Below are positions 1-9,713 of a stretch of 64,000 nucleotides of DNA, piece after piece (within the stretch, counting starts at the first letter, position 1; each line of letters begins with the position of its first letter). A model generated the notes under the pieces. It did no database searches, had not been told where the DNA came from, and was given only the letters and a program-made list of their open reading frames with translations. The DNA lies in NCBI GenBank assembly GCA_036768485.1, contig JAVLUZ010000507.1, positions 709,179 through 773,178 on the forward strand. The letters run 5' to 3'. Origin of the DNA: Mermis nigrescens. Taxonomy: Eukaryota; Nematoda; Enoplea; Mermithida; Mermithidae. The position numbers were made by a program, and so were the translations under genes.

Positions 1-463
1 TCAGCAGAGAAAATATATAGGTAGGTACTAGGTAAACGAAAAGAAATTCTCTTCTCGTGGTTAGACTGCAAGATTTTAGCGAAAGTTTTACATGAAAACA
101 TTCTGTCTATACTCTCCAGCCGTTAGAGGAAGCAAGGAAATCTGTAGGGTCAGACATACGCTATCAGGCAATTTGGTGCTTATAGAACATTTTCTGTATC
201 ATTTTTGAGGACAAAAGCATGTGTCAAAATGGTCGGAAGATTTATAGACCCAAATTTCTACATTTTCATTGTCTAATGCGGTCTCACTACATAAAAGCGT
301 TTTGCATCGACTATTTTTGACCATTTGCATTCGTTTGACTGGCAAAAAACGTGAAGGCTGATTAACTCTCTTCGATTTCTGAGATATTCCTCTGCCAGCC
401 TTGACCTTGTGCATCTATGAAGGTCGTCATTTCATTGGTTAGAGGCGATGCTTTAGTCTAAAC
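1..463. other. Unassigned AT-rich sequence
   Basis: No gene, terminal inverted repeat or tandem repeat was recognised. The short open frames here have no domain-like composition. It ends where the first copy of MITE family G begins. Confidence 0.4.
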
Positions 464-706
464 CATACGTGGGCAGCACCAAAATTCTGGGGAAGGGGTT
501 GCAAGATTTTCCAAAGGTCAAAAAAATGGCCTTAAAAATTGTGGTATGGCGAAAAAACACCGTTTTTCAACGTTTCTCATCGAGCACAATCCATTGGCAT
601 CAAAAAATTGGGGAAAAAACAAAAAAATCAAACATTGAATTCTGGAGAGGGGGTATTTTGGTTTCTATGGGGTATTTTGGTTTTCGGGGGTGCAGCATAC
701 AGTGGT
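464..706 (+). mobile_element. MITE family G, copy 1 (right end degraded)
   Basis: It starts with CATACGTGGGCAGCA and runs through the family body: a G-run with TGCAAGATTTT, a GGTATGGCGAAAAA block and a CATTGGCATCAAAAAATTG block. Intact copies in this window have 8-bp TSDs (for example 55035-55279 and 63589-63836), so the family is hAT-like and non-autonomous. Here the far end is cut off at a CAGCATACAGTGG sequence and no TSD could be paired. Confidence 0.6.
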
Positions 707-715
707 CACCATAAA

Positions 716-919
716 AGATGACGCGCCATCACCCTCAGAATGAATTTAGCTTGTTGGTGCTATTAATAGCTAAATTGCGCCGTCCGCATCGCCAGATTAA
801 CGGGATGATGGAGGTTAATGGCGCTGAATAGAAAAAAGAGATGATGGCACATGATGGACGTAACGCGGCGCTCGCGATGCACCATCCATTATAATTCTGA
901 GGGTGATGGCGCGTCATCT
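716..919. mobile_element. Short TIR element (MITE), about 204 bp
   Basis: Its ends are near-perfect inverted repeats of about 25 bp, starting AGATGACGCGCCATCACCC on the left and mirrored at 895-919. The internal 150 bp has no coding potential. No TSD is clear, so the superfamily is not assigned. It lies 14 bp outside the left end of hAT-1. Confidence 0.7.
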
Positions 920-940
920 TTCATGGCAACCACTAGGGAT

Positions 941-1045
941 CGACCGGAGCTCCGGCTCCGGCTCCGGCCTCCGGCTACTCCGGCCATTTTCCGGTCCTCC
1001 GGCCTCCGGCGGCCGGAGGTACAAAAAAGGGGCCGGAGGTTTTTT
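941..1045. repeat. hAT-1 left subterminal CCGGAG array
   Basis: About 100 bp of degenerate CTCCGG/CCGGCC/CCGGAG words sits directly inside the hAT-1 left end and is mirrored at 6686-6777. The GC content is extreme against the AT-rich surroundings. By analogy with Ac and Hermes, such words could be transposase-binding repeats; that is inference. Confidence 0.8.
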
Positions 1046-1289
1046 GAACCGAATCATTCAATGCTTTAACGCTCTTCTTTTCTTTTGGAGCTTAGCACTC
1101 AGATTGTCTATTTTGTGAATTTGTACAAACCCAGGTTTAATAAGTGAAGCTGTGAATGTGTACACTAGGGGTGCAGCGGGTGCACATTTTTTGGAATAGC
1201 GGGTGCGGGTGCCAAAATTTTGCTTTAGCGGGTGCGGGTGTCGCACCTTAAAAATAGCGGGTACAGGTGGCGGGTGGCGGGTTTAGCAG

Positions 1290-2236
1290 TGAGATATAGC
1301 ATAAAACAAATAGGGCTGAAAATGCACAATTTTTTCGTCCACTTAATGCAGGTATTTACTGCGTGTAAAATTCATATTAATCGTCAAGCTGATTGTCTTT
1401 TTATTTGCAGACTAACTCTCAATGGATTAAATTTGCAGATTAAAAATAAGTAAATTGTCAATGATTGAAGCATTGACCAAAATGAGTAATATATTCGCAC
1501 TTTGCAGAATAAAATGTTTAGCCACTTGTTGTTGTCATTCTCTTCTTAAAAAGGGTCTACGACGTTTCGGCGCCAGCAACTTATAAATTATACTAATTGA
1601 AATAACTTTGGAGCAATTTTAAAGTAAATTATATATTCAGAAAGCAGGTTCTACAAGCTACAAAATAGCATATTGTACTTTTCGATTCGATGAGTATTCA
1701 TTTGTGTACGACTGAAAAACCGTAGAAAATCCAGTGTATTTTTCGATGCGTTAAATTATCTCACTAAATTCAGAGATATTCTAAAAGTGATTTGAACCAT
1801 CACGTAGGGAATTGAATGGGCTTTCGGAATCTAAATTATACTTTATTCATAAATGAATGTAAATAATTAATAATATTACAAAGAGTGTGTCGCCTAAACG
1901 GCGGCGCCAAAGCGTCCCATTTCGTTTTAAAAAAGCAGTGTACAATATATTGCTGCAAAATATTTCTACACACGCTAGAGTGGTTAAACTGATGCACGTA
2001 AAGACTGGCACATAGACCCCTCTTTTTTAAAAAGCATAATTCGCATAATTGGAATTAACCATAAGAGAGCTTGAACACGTATCTGCAGTCTAGTGGGTAC
2101 CTAAAAAAAATAACTCATTACAAGTAGATGTTTGCTTTTCCCATTAGTACTGGTACATTAGATGTCACTGCTATACATTTTGGTTTTTTCATTAACGCGC
2201 CACTGCCTCAGAATCATTTTGTCTTTTTGTAAATTC
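1290..2236. other. Internal sequence of hAT-2, no gene recognised
   Basis: AT-rich sequence between the hAT-2 left array and the RTE insertion. No transposase motif or long open frame is visible, so this copy is non-autonomous. Confidence 0.5.
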
Positions 2237-2345
2237 TAAATATTATTAACCCAGCCTATGGGAAACCTTAGCCGGTCACAAGCCCGGATAAATGGGGAGT
2301 GTTGGTTCCCGTGGCGACGGAACCGTGAAATGAGCTGAGAACCCA

Positions 2346-3175
2346 ATGGCAGTACAACAAATGGATAACGCAACAACAACTAGCGCACACGGCCGAACCG
2401 ATGCATTGGGGGTATCTGGGCTCCCTTCGAAAAATAAACTACCAGCAGCAGCGAACAAAATTTTCAATGCAAAGAAAATTATGAACATTGCCACCTGGAA
2501 TATACGTTCAGGTAGCCAAACTGGTAAAATGGATTTACTGGCCGACGAACTCAACAAATTTGATATTGATTTAGCTACTATTACCGAAGCCAGACTCCCT
2601 AGTCAAGGGGAACGTACTGTTTTTACCTCTAGCCATTCAAATAGCTTTAACCTTTATTATTCCGGCGGCGAAAGCTTTAATCGAGGCGTAGCTTTTATGT
2701 TAAAATCTAGTCTGAAGAAATATGTTACCTGTTTCCAACCTATTTCGGATCGAATCGCAACCTTAGAATTTGCTGGCACTATTCCGACTGTCTTGATTGG
2801 AGTTTATGCCCCAACGGAAATGAGCGACGACGTTGATAAGGACTTGTTTTATGAAAATCTACAACAGACATTGGATTCATTTCAAGATGGAAATAATTTA
2901 ATTATTCTTTGTGGGGACCTGAATGCGCAAACCGGCGTAAATCGTCTTGGATGGGAGAAAACTCTTGGCCCCTTTGGATGCGGCAGCCTCAATGACAACG
3001 GTCTGCGCCTACTATCATTTGCAAACTTCAATAGAATGGTAGTGTGCAACACGTGGTTTCAACACCCTATCAATCACAGGCACACCTGGTTTTCGAATAA
3101 CAGAAGAGATAAAAGTATGCTTGACTACTTCCTGGTGCATAAGCGGTTCCACAGTGCTATCCATGATGTTCGGGC
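2346..3175 (+). pseudogene. RTE ORF, 5' part: EEP endonuclease domain
   Basis: The reading frame opens at an ATG at 2346 and enters an exonuclease-endonuclease-phosphatase fold at MNIATWNIRSG (2481). Visible catalytic-type motifs are the Asn of ATWN, Glu of ITEAR, Tyr of GVYAPT and Asp/Asn of CGDLNAQTG, followed by a DYFLVHKRF segment. This domain nicks target DNA to prime reverse transcription. It is cut at 3175 by hAT-7, so the terminal SDHH motif is displaced to about 3966-3977. Translation past 3175 reads into the insert and stops at 3255-3257. Confidence 0.85.
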
Positions 3176-3932
3176 CAGGGATTTTTTTAGCGCCACCCCC
3201 ATTTGCGCAGCCGCTAATGGCCAGGATAGAGCGTTTGCGCGCGGAGCTTCTCATTAGCGCACCAAAAAACCTTTAAATGCTTGGCGATAGGCAAAAATAA
3301 GGGCATTTTTGAACTTCTGATGCGCTCCATGTACTGCTGACTGACAATAAATTCTGGCAAGAAATTTAAAAATTCTTACTACTGGTTCCAACTCGAACAA
3401 GAAATCTAATGGTAAAAATATCAATTTGATACCTGATTTCTCATTGCCTTGCCTATACTAGACTGAGCGATTTCTTCAAGCTGTCTTTGCAGTTTGCACT
3501 CAATTTTCGTGTATTGCAAAATGCAACCGCTATACAGAAACCAATAATTAGATGCAAAGCGCCCGAAATTTTGGCATCTTCTCAATGTGTATCTCAAGGC
3601 TGGGCTATTTCAAAGATAAATTTAAAATGAAAACAATTAATTTGGCACCATGCACCACAAAAACAAGGATTCATTACTGCAAAGATGCTAAAGCAGGGAT
3701 TCGCTTATGATGAAACAGGAAAGCGGTGGTTGGCAAACACAATTAATTCATTCTAAGAAGTCGGCGCCAAGCGCCGAAAAAATTTTAAAAATTTTTAAAT
3801 CAAAATGCAATATAAAATGTTTAAATTTCTAATTTTTTGCCCAAAAAAGCCTTTTGCGCATGGCGCTAATGAACGAAATGTCCCATTAGCGCAGGGCGGG
3901 TTTCCTTTGCGCCGCGCTAAAAAAAAACAGTG
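3176..3932. mobile_element. hAT-7: non-autonomous hAT-like insert inside the RTE endonuclease
   Basis: The ends are CAGGGATTTTTTTAGCGC at 3176 and, inverted, CACTGTTTTTTTTTAGCGC ending at 3932. A perfect 8-bp TSD GTTCGGGC lies at 3168-3175 and 3933-3940. Removing the insert and one TSD copy rejoins the endonuclease frame up to the SDHH motif, which independently confirms the boundaries. A relative is at 38424-39929. No transposase is encoded. Confidence 0.92.
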
Positions 3933-4608
3933 GTTCGGGCAATGCGCGGAGCTTCGATCGGATCAGATCACCACCTGGTCAGGGCCAAATTCCAGGTTGC
4001 ATCTGAAGGCGCACAACAATATTCGCCCCACAGCTACCCTCGATTACTCGCACTTATCCGACCCCAACAGTCAGGCCGAATTTCAACTTCTTTTACAAAA
4101 TAAATTTTCCCCACTGTTAGCCAACAATGTTGATGAAAACTGGAACTCAACAAAAAACGCCATTATCTACTCACTTAATGAAATTTGTCCCAAAAAACGA
4201 CGAAAAATAAAACCTTGGATCTCAGATGATACCCTAAAACTAGTTGAAGAACGCGCAAAAATCAAGAATATTAATCACAAGCTGTACCTTTTCCTCAATA
4301 GACAAATTAAACGGCAGCTTAAGACGGATAAGGACGCTTGGTGGAATGTGAAAGCCCAAGAAATGGAAATAGCCAGCAAGAACCATGATTCGCGCTTACT
4401 TTACAGCATCCTGCGAAGTTGTAATGGAAAGTTTAAAGCAACGAGTTCAAACCTCAAAGATAACCATGGCAATCCCATCAAATCACTAACGGGTAAACTA
4501 GAAAGATGGAAAGAACATTTTAGCCAATTGCTTAACTCGCCCACACCCCACAAGCCTAGACAAAAGGCTGATGGAGAACGTGGATCTGAAATTTTCAAGC
4601 ACAATTAA
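3933..4608 (+). pseudogene. RTE ORF, middle part: end of endonuclease and linker
   Basis: The SDHH motif near 3966-3977, the catalytic His of EEP nucleases, is in frame with the upstream domain once hAT-7 is removed. The frame then shifts near 4000, and a lysine-rich linker continues in another frame (PKKRRKIKPWISDDTLKLVE, about 4189-4248) to a stop at 4606-4608. A second shift near 4560-4570 is needed to enter the reverse transcriptase frame. Both shifts look like ordinary decay. Confidence 0.8.
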
Positions 4609-6169
4609 TGATCATCCTCCAACTGAAGAGGAAATCAGAATATCAATAAAAAGACTCAAGAACCGGAAGGCACCAGGTGTGGACAACATCCCTGCTGAAG
4701 CTTTAAAAGCTGGAGGAGAGGCAATAGTCAAACAACTAAAAGGCGTATACTCGACCATCTGGAACAAAGGCACAGTGCCTCAAGACTTTAAGGACTCAAT
4801 TATCGTACCAATTCACAAAAAGGGAGACCCTGCTACCTGCAAAAACTATAGAGGAATAAGCCTGTTAGCAACATCTGGAAAACTTCTGACCTCTATAATC
4901 CGATCCAGACTACTCAGTGTTAGAGAAACTAACTGTAGGGAAGAGCAGGCTGGTTTCAGGTCTGGAAGAGGTTGCACCGACGAAATATTCACACTTAGGC
5001 AACTAACCAAATCGCGCCTATGCTGTAAAAAGGACACATTCTTGGTATTTGTGGATTTTGCATGCGCATTCGATAGCATAGACCATTCGTCCTTATGGTG
5101 CGCCCTCAAAAATGAATCAATCCCGCATGCCACACTTAGTATTCTCAAGGCCTTCTACGACGGTGGGATGAGCAGGGCAAAATATTTGGGAAATGTGTCC
5201 TCACCATTCTCAATTACCACTGGCGTTAAACAGGGATGCATTATTTCGCCTATGTTGTTCAACGTGACTATGGACTGGATTCTCAGAAAAACTTTTGACG
5301 ACATGCCAGGTGTACAAGTCGGAGCTAATTTGTCTCTCACTGATTTAGTATACGCCGACGACATTGTATTTTTTGCCGAAACAGCTCAAGCCGCACAAAA
5401 TACCTTGAATGCGTTACAAGTGAATGCCAACAAACTCGGCCTGACAATAAACAGCGAAAAAACTAAATTTATTCTCACGGGCACACAACCGGCCATATTA
5501 CAACTTGATGACAAACCAATCGAACGGGTGGATGCATTTAAATATTTGGGATCGGTTATTGATAGTGGACGAATAGTAGCGACTAGCGACATCAAAAACC
5601 GCATTGGGAATGCCATGTCAGCATTCACTTCACTAAAGAAGTGTTTGTGGAACCAAAAAGACGTTACCATCACAACAAAAATGAGAATTTTTAATGCTTC
5701 CATCCGGACAATTTTGATGTACGGCTCTGAGTCGTGGACTCTGCTTAAAAGCGATATGCACATATTAGAACGTTTTCAACTTCGATGTCTTCGCAGCATT
5801 TTGCACATAAATCTACGAGACCGATGGGAGAATGAAAGTGTGCTGCAAGTATGTAAAAACCAAACCAGTATCGAACTCTACTTAAAGCGACAGCGGCTCA
5901 GGTGGTTTGGACATGTCTGCCGCATGAACAACACCCGACTACCCTATCAGTTAATTAACTCAAAGCGGCCCACGGGGTGGAAAATCTCTCGAGACGCCCC
6001 TAAGAAAACATGGTTGACACAAGTGGCACAAGATGTTCAGCCGCTCCACTTCTCAATCATTGATGCCCAACAAGCAGCCTTGAACCGCGATCAATGGCGT
6101 GCTGTAATCCGTGATACGCTGCCTTTGGCCGCCACAGCTCAACGGTCGTTGCCCTACCAACGTCATTGA
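4571..6169 (+). pseudogene. RTE reverse transcriptase and C-terminal domain
   Basis: A 532-codon open frame with all classical LINE RT motifs: NRKAPGVDNIPAEAL, then FRSGRGC, FVDFACAFDSIDH (motif A with catalytic Asp), GVKQGCIISPMLFN (motif B), LVYADDIVFFA (motif C, YADD) and KYLGSVID. The C-terminus has RLRWFGHVCRMN, characteristic of RTE-type elements, and ends at 6167-6169. The domain copies element RNA into DNA at the nicked target. It is intact in itself but separated from the endonuclease by frameshifts, so the copy is most likely dead. Confidence 0.9.
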
Positions 6170-6421
6170 AGCTTATGGTGTTTAAGTCAAGTAAAGTCAA
6201 GTAAGTAAATATTATTATCCGCCACCCGCTGTTTTATCACAATATTTTTAGCGGGTGCGGGTGCGGGTAGCAAAATTTTGGAATAGCGGGTGCTGGTGCG
6301 GGTACCAAAAAAGAAGCGGGTGATAGCGAGTGCGGGTGCAGGTATCCGCTGCATCCCTAGTGAACACTAATGTGGCATTGTGAATGCACCATTGGTGAAA
6401 TATTATATCATATATTTTGAG

Positions 6422-6496
6422 CCTTACAAATCGGACAGTGACAGTGCTTCGTCTGATATAGAAATGGAAGATGAAGAAATCGCTGATGACAATTAA
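6422..6496 (+). pseudogene. Acidic C-terminal tail remnant in hAT-1
   Basis: An open stretch of about 24 codons rich in Asp, Glu and Ser (including SDSDSASSDIEMEDEE) ends in TAA at 6494-6496. It lies about 290 bp from the hAT-1 right end. Comparable acidic tails occur near the ends of hAT-11 (20735-20794) and hAT-3 (34553-34655 and its mirror). It is probably the last exon of the lost coding gene of the parent element, but no catalytic domain remains. Confidence 0.5.
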
Positions 6497-6685
6497 TTGA
6501 AAAATAATTAATATGGTCGCAATATTTTAGTACATATAAATGCATGGCTAGATAATAAACATTCACTTCTACAGATCTTTTACTTATCCATGAGCAATGT
6601 ATTTATACAAACCTATATACTGTACATCATATGAATTATATTTACGGCTTGTGAAAATTCTAGTTCACTGAAAATTCTAAGTTCA

Positions 6686-6777
6686 CCTCCGGCCTTCGGC
6701 CTCCGGCTCCGGCCGGAGCCGGAGGTGACGATGGCCGGAGCTCCGGCTCCGGCCCGGAGGAAAAAAAATGGACCTCC
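6686..6777. repeat. hAT-1 right subterminal CCGGAG array
   Basis: The inverted counterpart of the array at 941-1045, made of CCGGCC/CTCCGG words directly inside the right TIR. Confidence 0.8.
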
Positions 6778-6801
6778 GGTCGATCCCTAGCAACCACTGT
6801 A

Positions 6802-6901
6802 NNNNNNNNNNNNNNNNNNNNNNNNNNNNNNNNNNNNNNNNNNNNNNNNNNNNNNNNNNNNNNNNNNNNNNNNNNNNNNNNNNNNNNNNNNNNNNNNNNN
6901 N
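6802..6901. other. Assembly gap, 100 N
   Basis: Exactly 100 N bases, a conventional placeholder, starting 4 bp after the right TSD of hAT-1. The true length is unknown. Open frames crossing it are artefacts. Confidence 0.98.
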
Positions 6902-7375
6902 AAACGAAATAGACACAAATATGAGACACACACATATGGAGTTTTAACACACGTATGATATGATAGCACACATACCAATTCGTACTCAAGTCGCATTAAG
7001 CCCGAGTGCCCATTTTCCTATCCCGGATTTTTATTGAAAATATGTGTGGGAAAGGAAATGAAGATATGATAATTTTAAGGGGGAAGGTGGTCCCGGCGAC
7101 ACACTAAAGCGTTACGCTGAGTGGTCGCGTACGTGCAAATGGAAATTGAGCACGAAATTGAGCATCTGGGGCAAACAGTCATCGGCATGTATGTACAACA
7201 TTGCACAAAACGAATGGAATTTCGCGTTGAACCAACGCAACGAAAATGGGGTGTAGAGCCATCTCTACAATTATGACCTGAAGACTAATAAATATTGAAT
7301 ATAAACCTCTTTACACCACTGTTGAGTGTTTGATTCCTGGTACATACATTTTTAGACTTGAAATCACGTCGAGAC
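6902..7375. other. Unassigned sequence after the gap
   Basis: Moderately AT-rich single-copy-looking sequence. No gene, TIR or tandem repeat was recognised. Confidence 0.4.
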
Positions 7376-7630
7376 CATACGTGGGCAGCAAGAAATTTCT
7401 GGGGGGGTGCAAGATTTTTTGAAGGTAAAAAAATAGCCTTAAAAACGGTGGTATTGTGATTAAAACACCATTTTTCGACGTTTCTCATCAAGCACTATCC
7501 ATTGGCATCAAAAAATTGCGAAAAAAGCGAAAAAATTTTCAAAAATTGAATTCTGGGGGTATTTTGATTTCTGGGGGGTATTTTGGTTTCTGGGGGGTTG
7601 CATACCCCCAAACCCCCACGCCCAGGAGTG
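7376..7630 (+). mobile_element. MITE family G, copy 2
   Basis: It starts CATACGTGGGCAGCA and ends with the inverted form of CACTCCTGGGCGTGGGGG. The flanks GTCGAGAC (7368-7375) and GTCGAGTC (7631-7638) are an 8-bp TSD with one mismatch. About 255 bp, no coding potential. Confidence 0.8.
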
Positions 7631-7638
7631 GTCGAGTC

Positions 7639-9437
7639 TCAAGACTCATAACCGGAGAAGTTGGCATGAAAAAAGACAGAAACACGTTTAACACACCCAA
7701 TTTTTGACTTTACACCTCTCGAAAAAGCCCTGTATAGATTTAAATAGACACAATTTTCTGTGACGTATACCCATTAGAAAATACTTTTTTTCGTATTTGA
7801 CTTGATCCGAATTTTAAACGGTTGTCCAACAAAAAAGGGACAAAAACGTATTTTTCCACCATACACCACATTGTAAACTTTAAAAATCTGAACCTAATTT
7901 TATATTAAGTATAAAAAATCCGGCTTGGGTCAGTTGGTACTTGGTAGACTTTGAATCGTAGTATGTTTGTGTGAGGAAAACTTCGGCTCCACAAAATATT
8001 TGAGATATTGACCAATCAAAAAAGGGAAAAAATAGTGTTTTTTCACACCATGTTATACCCCTGATTTCGAGCTTAACACTTTAAGAAATAATTAAATATA
8101 TTGAGTTTTTTCGTACACAGTTTGCTGCGACATGCAACCCTTGAAACGTGCTTCAATTTTGTTCTATTTAATTTCTCCCGACTTAAAACCGGAGAAGTTG
8201 ACAGAGGAATCAGAGACAAAATCTGTTTTTACAATATCCACTAGAGTGTAAAGTTCGAACCCCTAGATCTATAGTCTGTTTCAAACAAGTTCAGTCATAA
8301 ATTTTAAAACTTCCTCCGAATGAGCTGACAGATTGTGATTATAGCATTTATCTGATATATAATTATCGTACCGTTCGGTTTACTGTCGATAAAAATTCTT
8401 AAAATTTATGCACGAAGTTATGTGAAAGAGACTATAACTCCGTATTGAGTGTAAGAAAGTTTGCAGGTATAAGCCGAAGGTAGTCCTTGAACCGTAGCAC
8501 ATTTCCATAAATGGTTTTTCAGTGAATTCTTACACAAAGAATATGGTAGCCATAAAAAAGTTGAAAAGTCGACTAAAATGTATTTTTTCAAGTAATATTG
8601 TATTCATAGTCAGACTATAGCTACCCAGCGGCGACTTTCTGAGAGGAGGGGGAGGCAGCCATAATAAAGTTGAAAACTCGACTAAAATGTATTTTTTTAA
8701 CCCCAGATTTTTCCAACTCTTCACACTGCTCCCTCCGGGAATAAGTCACTTAAAAATATGAAGAAGTGTTTAGAGCTTATTCAATGGCCTACATTTGAAA
8801 AAAACCAGACTAAACAAAGTGCAAAACTGAGCTAGAAAAGTTGTGTGATCGACCAAAATGTTTAAAATCTCTATGTCTTGACGTTACAGTAATACATTAC
8901 ACGCTCTTTACACGCCGGGTATTGATATAAAAAACAAAAAAGACAGGCAGCGAATTTTTTTATTATCTATCTTTCAAAAAACCGCACAATTCAAAAGTGT
9001 CTCAGTGTTGCTGTAGTGGAGTGGACACATGTCGGGATTACCTAAGTACGTTACAGGTAAGCTCTAACGCGTTACCTATGATGAATACTATGAAAAGGAT
9101 TTTACATTGTATTCGCAAGTATAAGTAAGTCGAATATAAATTTCGGCTTTTCGAAAAACATTTAGTTACTGTATTTTGCAGATCGTGCTGTGCACTGCCG
9201 ACCAACACCCGTGGACACGTTTCAAATCACATTTTTAAGGGTTTGTAGAGCGCTCATGATGAAAAACTAGCATTTCTAGTAGTAAATCTAGAGTCATTGT
9301 GGTCCAAACTGAAATTTATATATATTCCAGAAATTGCTCTACTGAACTGCACTGAACTAAACTGAAATAATTTATAGCTGAAACGCAACAATTACCTAGG
9401 AAGGATGCAGGAGAATAATTGTACGTACGGTCAATAC
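7639..9437. other. Unassigned AT-rich sequence
   Basis: Contains two loosely related blocks sharing AACCGGAGAAGTTG (about 7660 and 8190) and a near-duplicate GTTGAAAACTCGACTAAAATG block (about 8560 and 8670), suggesting old repeats. No gene or paired ends were found. Confidence 0.4.
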
Positions 9438-9713
9438 AGTAAAAACAGATATGGAAAAAACCCAGATTTGAAAATTTTGAATTTTGGGTTTTTGGGTGAT
9501 ATTGGGTTATGGAAATGACAACTAGAGCTACATACAGTATAGCTGGGGGGAATACTTCCAACAGCTGCAAGACACGAAACAAACAAAGAGCAACAACTTT
9601 ATTCAACTAATATGAAATCCAACTGCCACATATATGTATGTATCCTTCTCTTCAATGCTCGGATGGATATTACTTGATTTTAATCAAAAAATGCACTGGC
9701 TTTCAAAAAATAT

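Larger units (their letters stand above)
2249..6205 (+). mobile_element. RTE-clade non-LTR retrotransposon, full length but broken
   Basis: It is flanked by a perfect 12-bp TSD, TAAATATTATTA, at 2237-2248 and 6206-6217. The 3' end is a short AAGTCAAGT-type repeat rather than poly-A, as in RTE elements. Subtracting the hAT-7 insert and one TSD copy leaves about 3.2 kb, the usual RTE length. It encodes an AP-endonuclease-like (EEP) domain followed by reverse transcriptase and an RTE-type C-terminus. It is inactive because of the hAT-7 insertion and two frame changes near 4000 and 4565. Confidence 0.9.
1166..6359. mobile_element. hAT-2: hAT-like element with GCGGGTGC subterminal arrays, nested in hAT-1
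   Basis: The left end TAGGGGTGCAGCGGGTG starts at 1166 and the mirrored end (TAGGGATGCAGCGGAT on the other strand) finishes at 6359. The flanks GTGTACAC (1158-1165) and GTGAACAC (6360-6367) are an 8-bp TSD with one mismatch. Arrays of GCGGGTGC-type words fill about 1174-1285 and 6222-6350. The interior between about 1290 and 2236 has no recognised gene; 2249-6205 is the RTE. Confidence 0.88.
934..6789. mobile_element. hAT-1: hAT-like element with CCGGAG/CTCCGG subterminal arrays
   Basis: The left end TAGGGATCGACCGG begins at 934 and its inverted copy ends at 6789. The flanks are a perfect 8-bp duplication, GCAACCAC, at 926-933 and 6790-6797. An 8-bp TSD and a YARNG-type end (TAGGG) are hAT hallmarks. 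Just inside each end lies an array of CTCCGG/CCGGAG words (about 941-1045 and 6686-6777). The interior holds hAT-2, the RTE and hAT-7. Near the right end a 25-codon acidic tail ending in TAA (6422-6496) looks like the relic of a coding 3' end. Confidence 0.88.

Noticed and set aside
2276..2557. Minus-strand 93-codon frame opposite the RTE start
   Set aside because: Shadow of the RTE ORF on the other strand; no motif.
6660..6996. Minus-strand open frames of 69-109 codons
   Set aside because: They cross the 100-N gap and the CCGGAG array.
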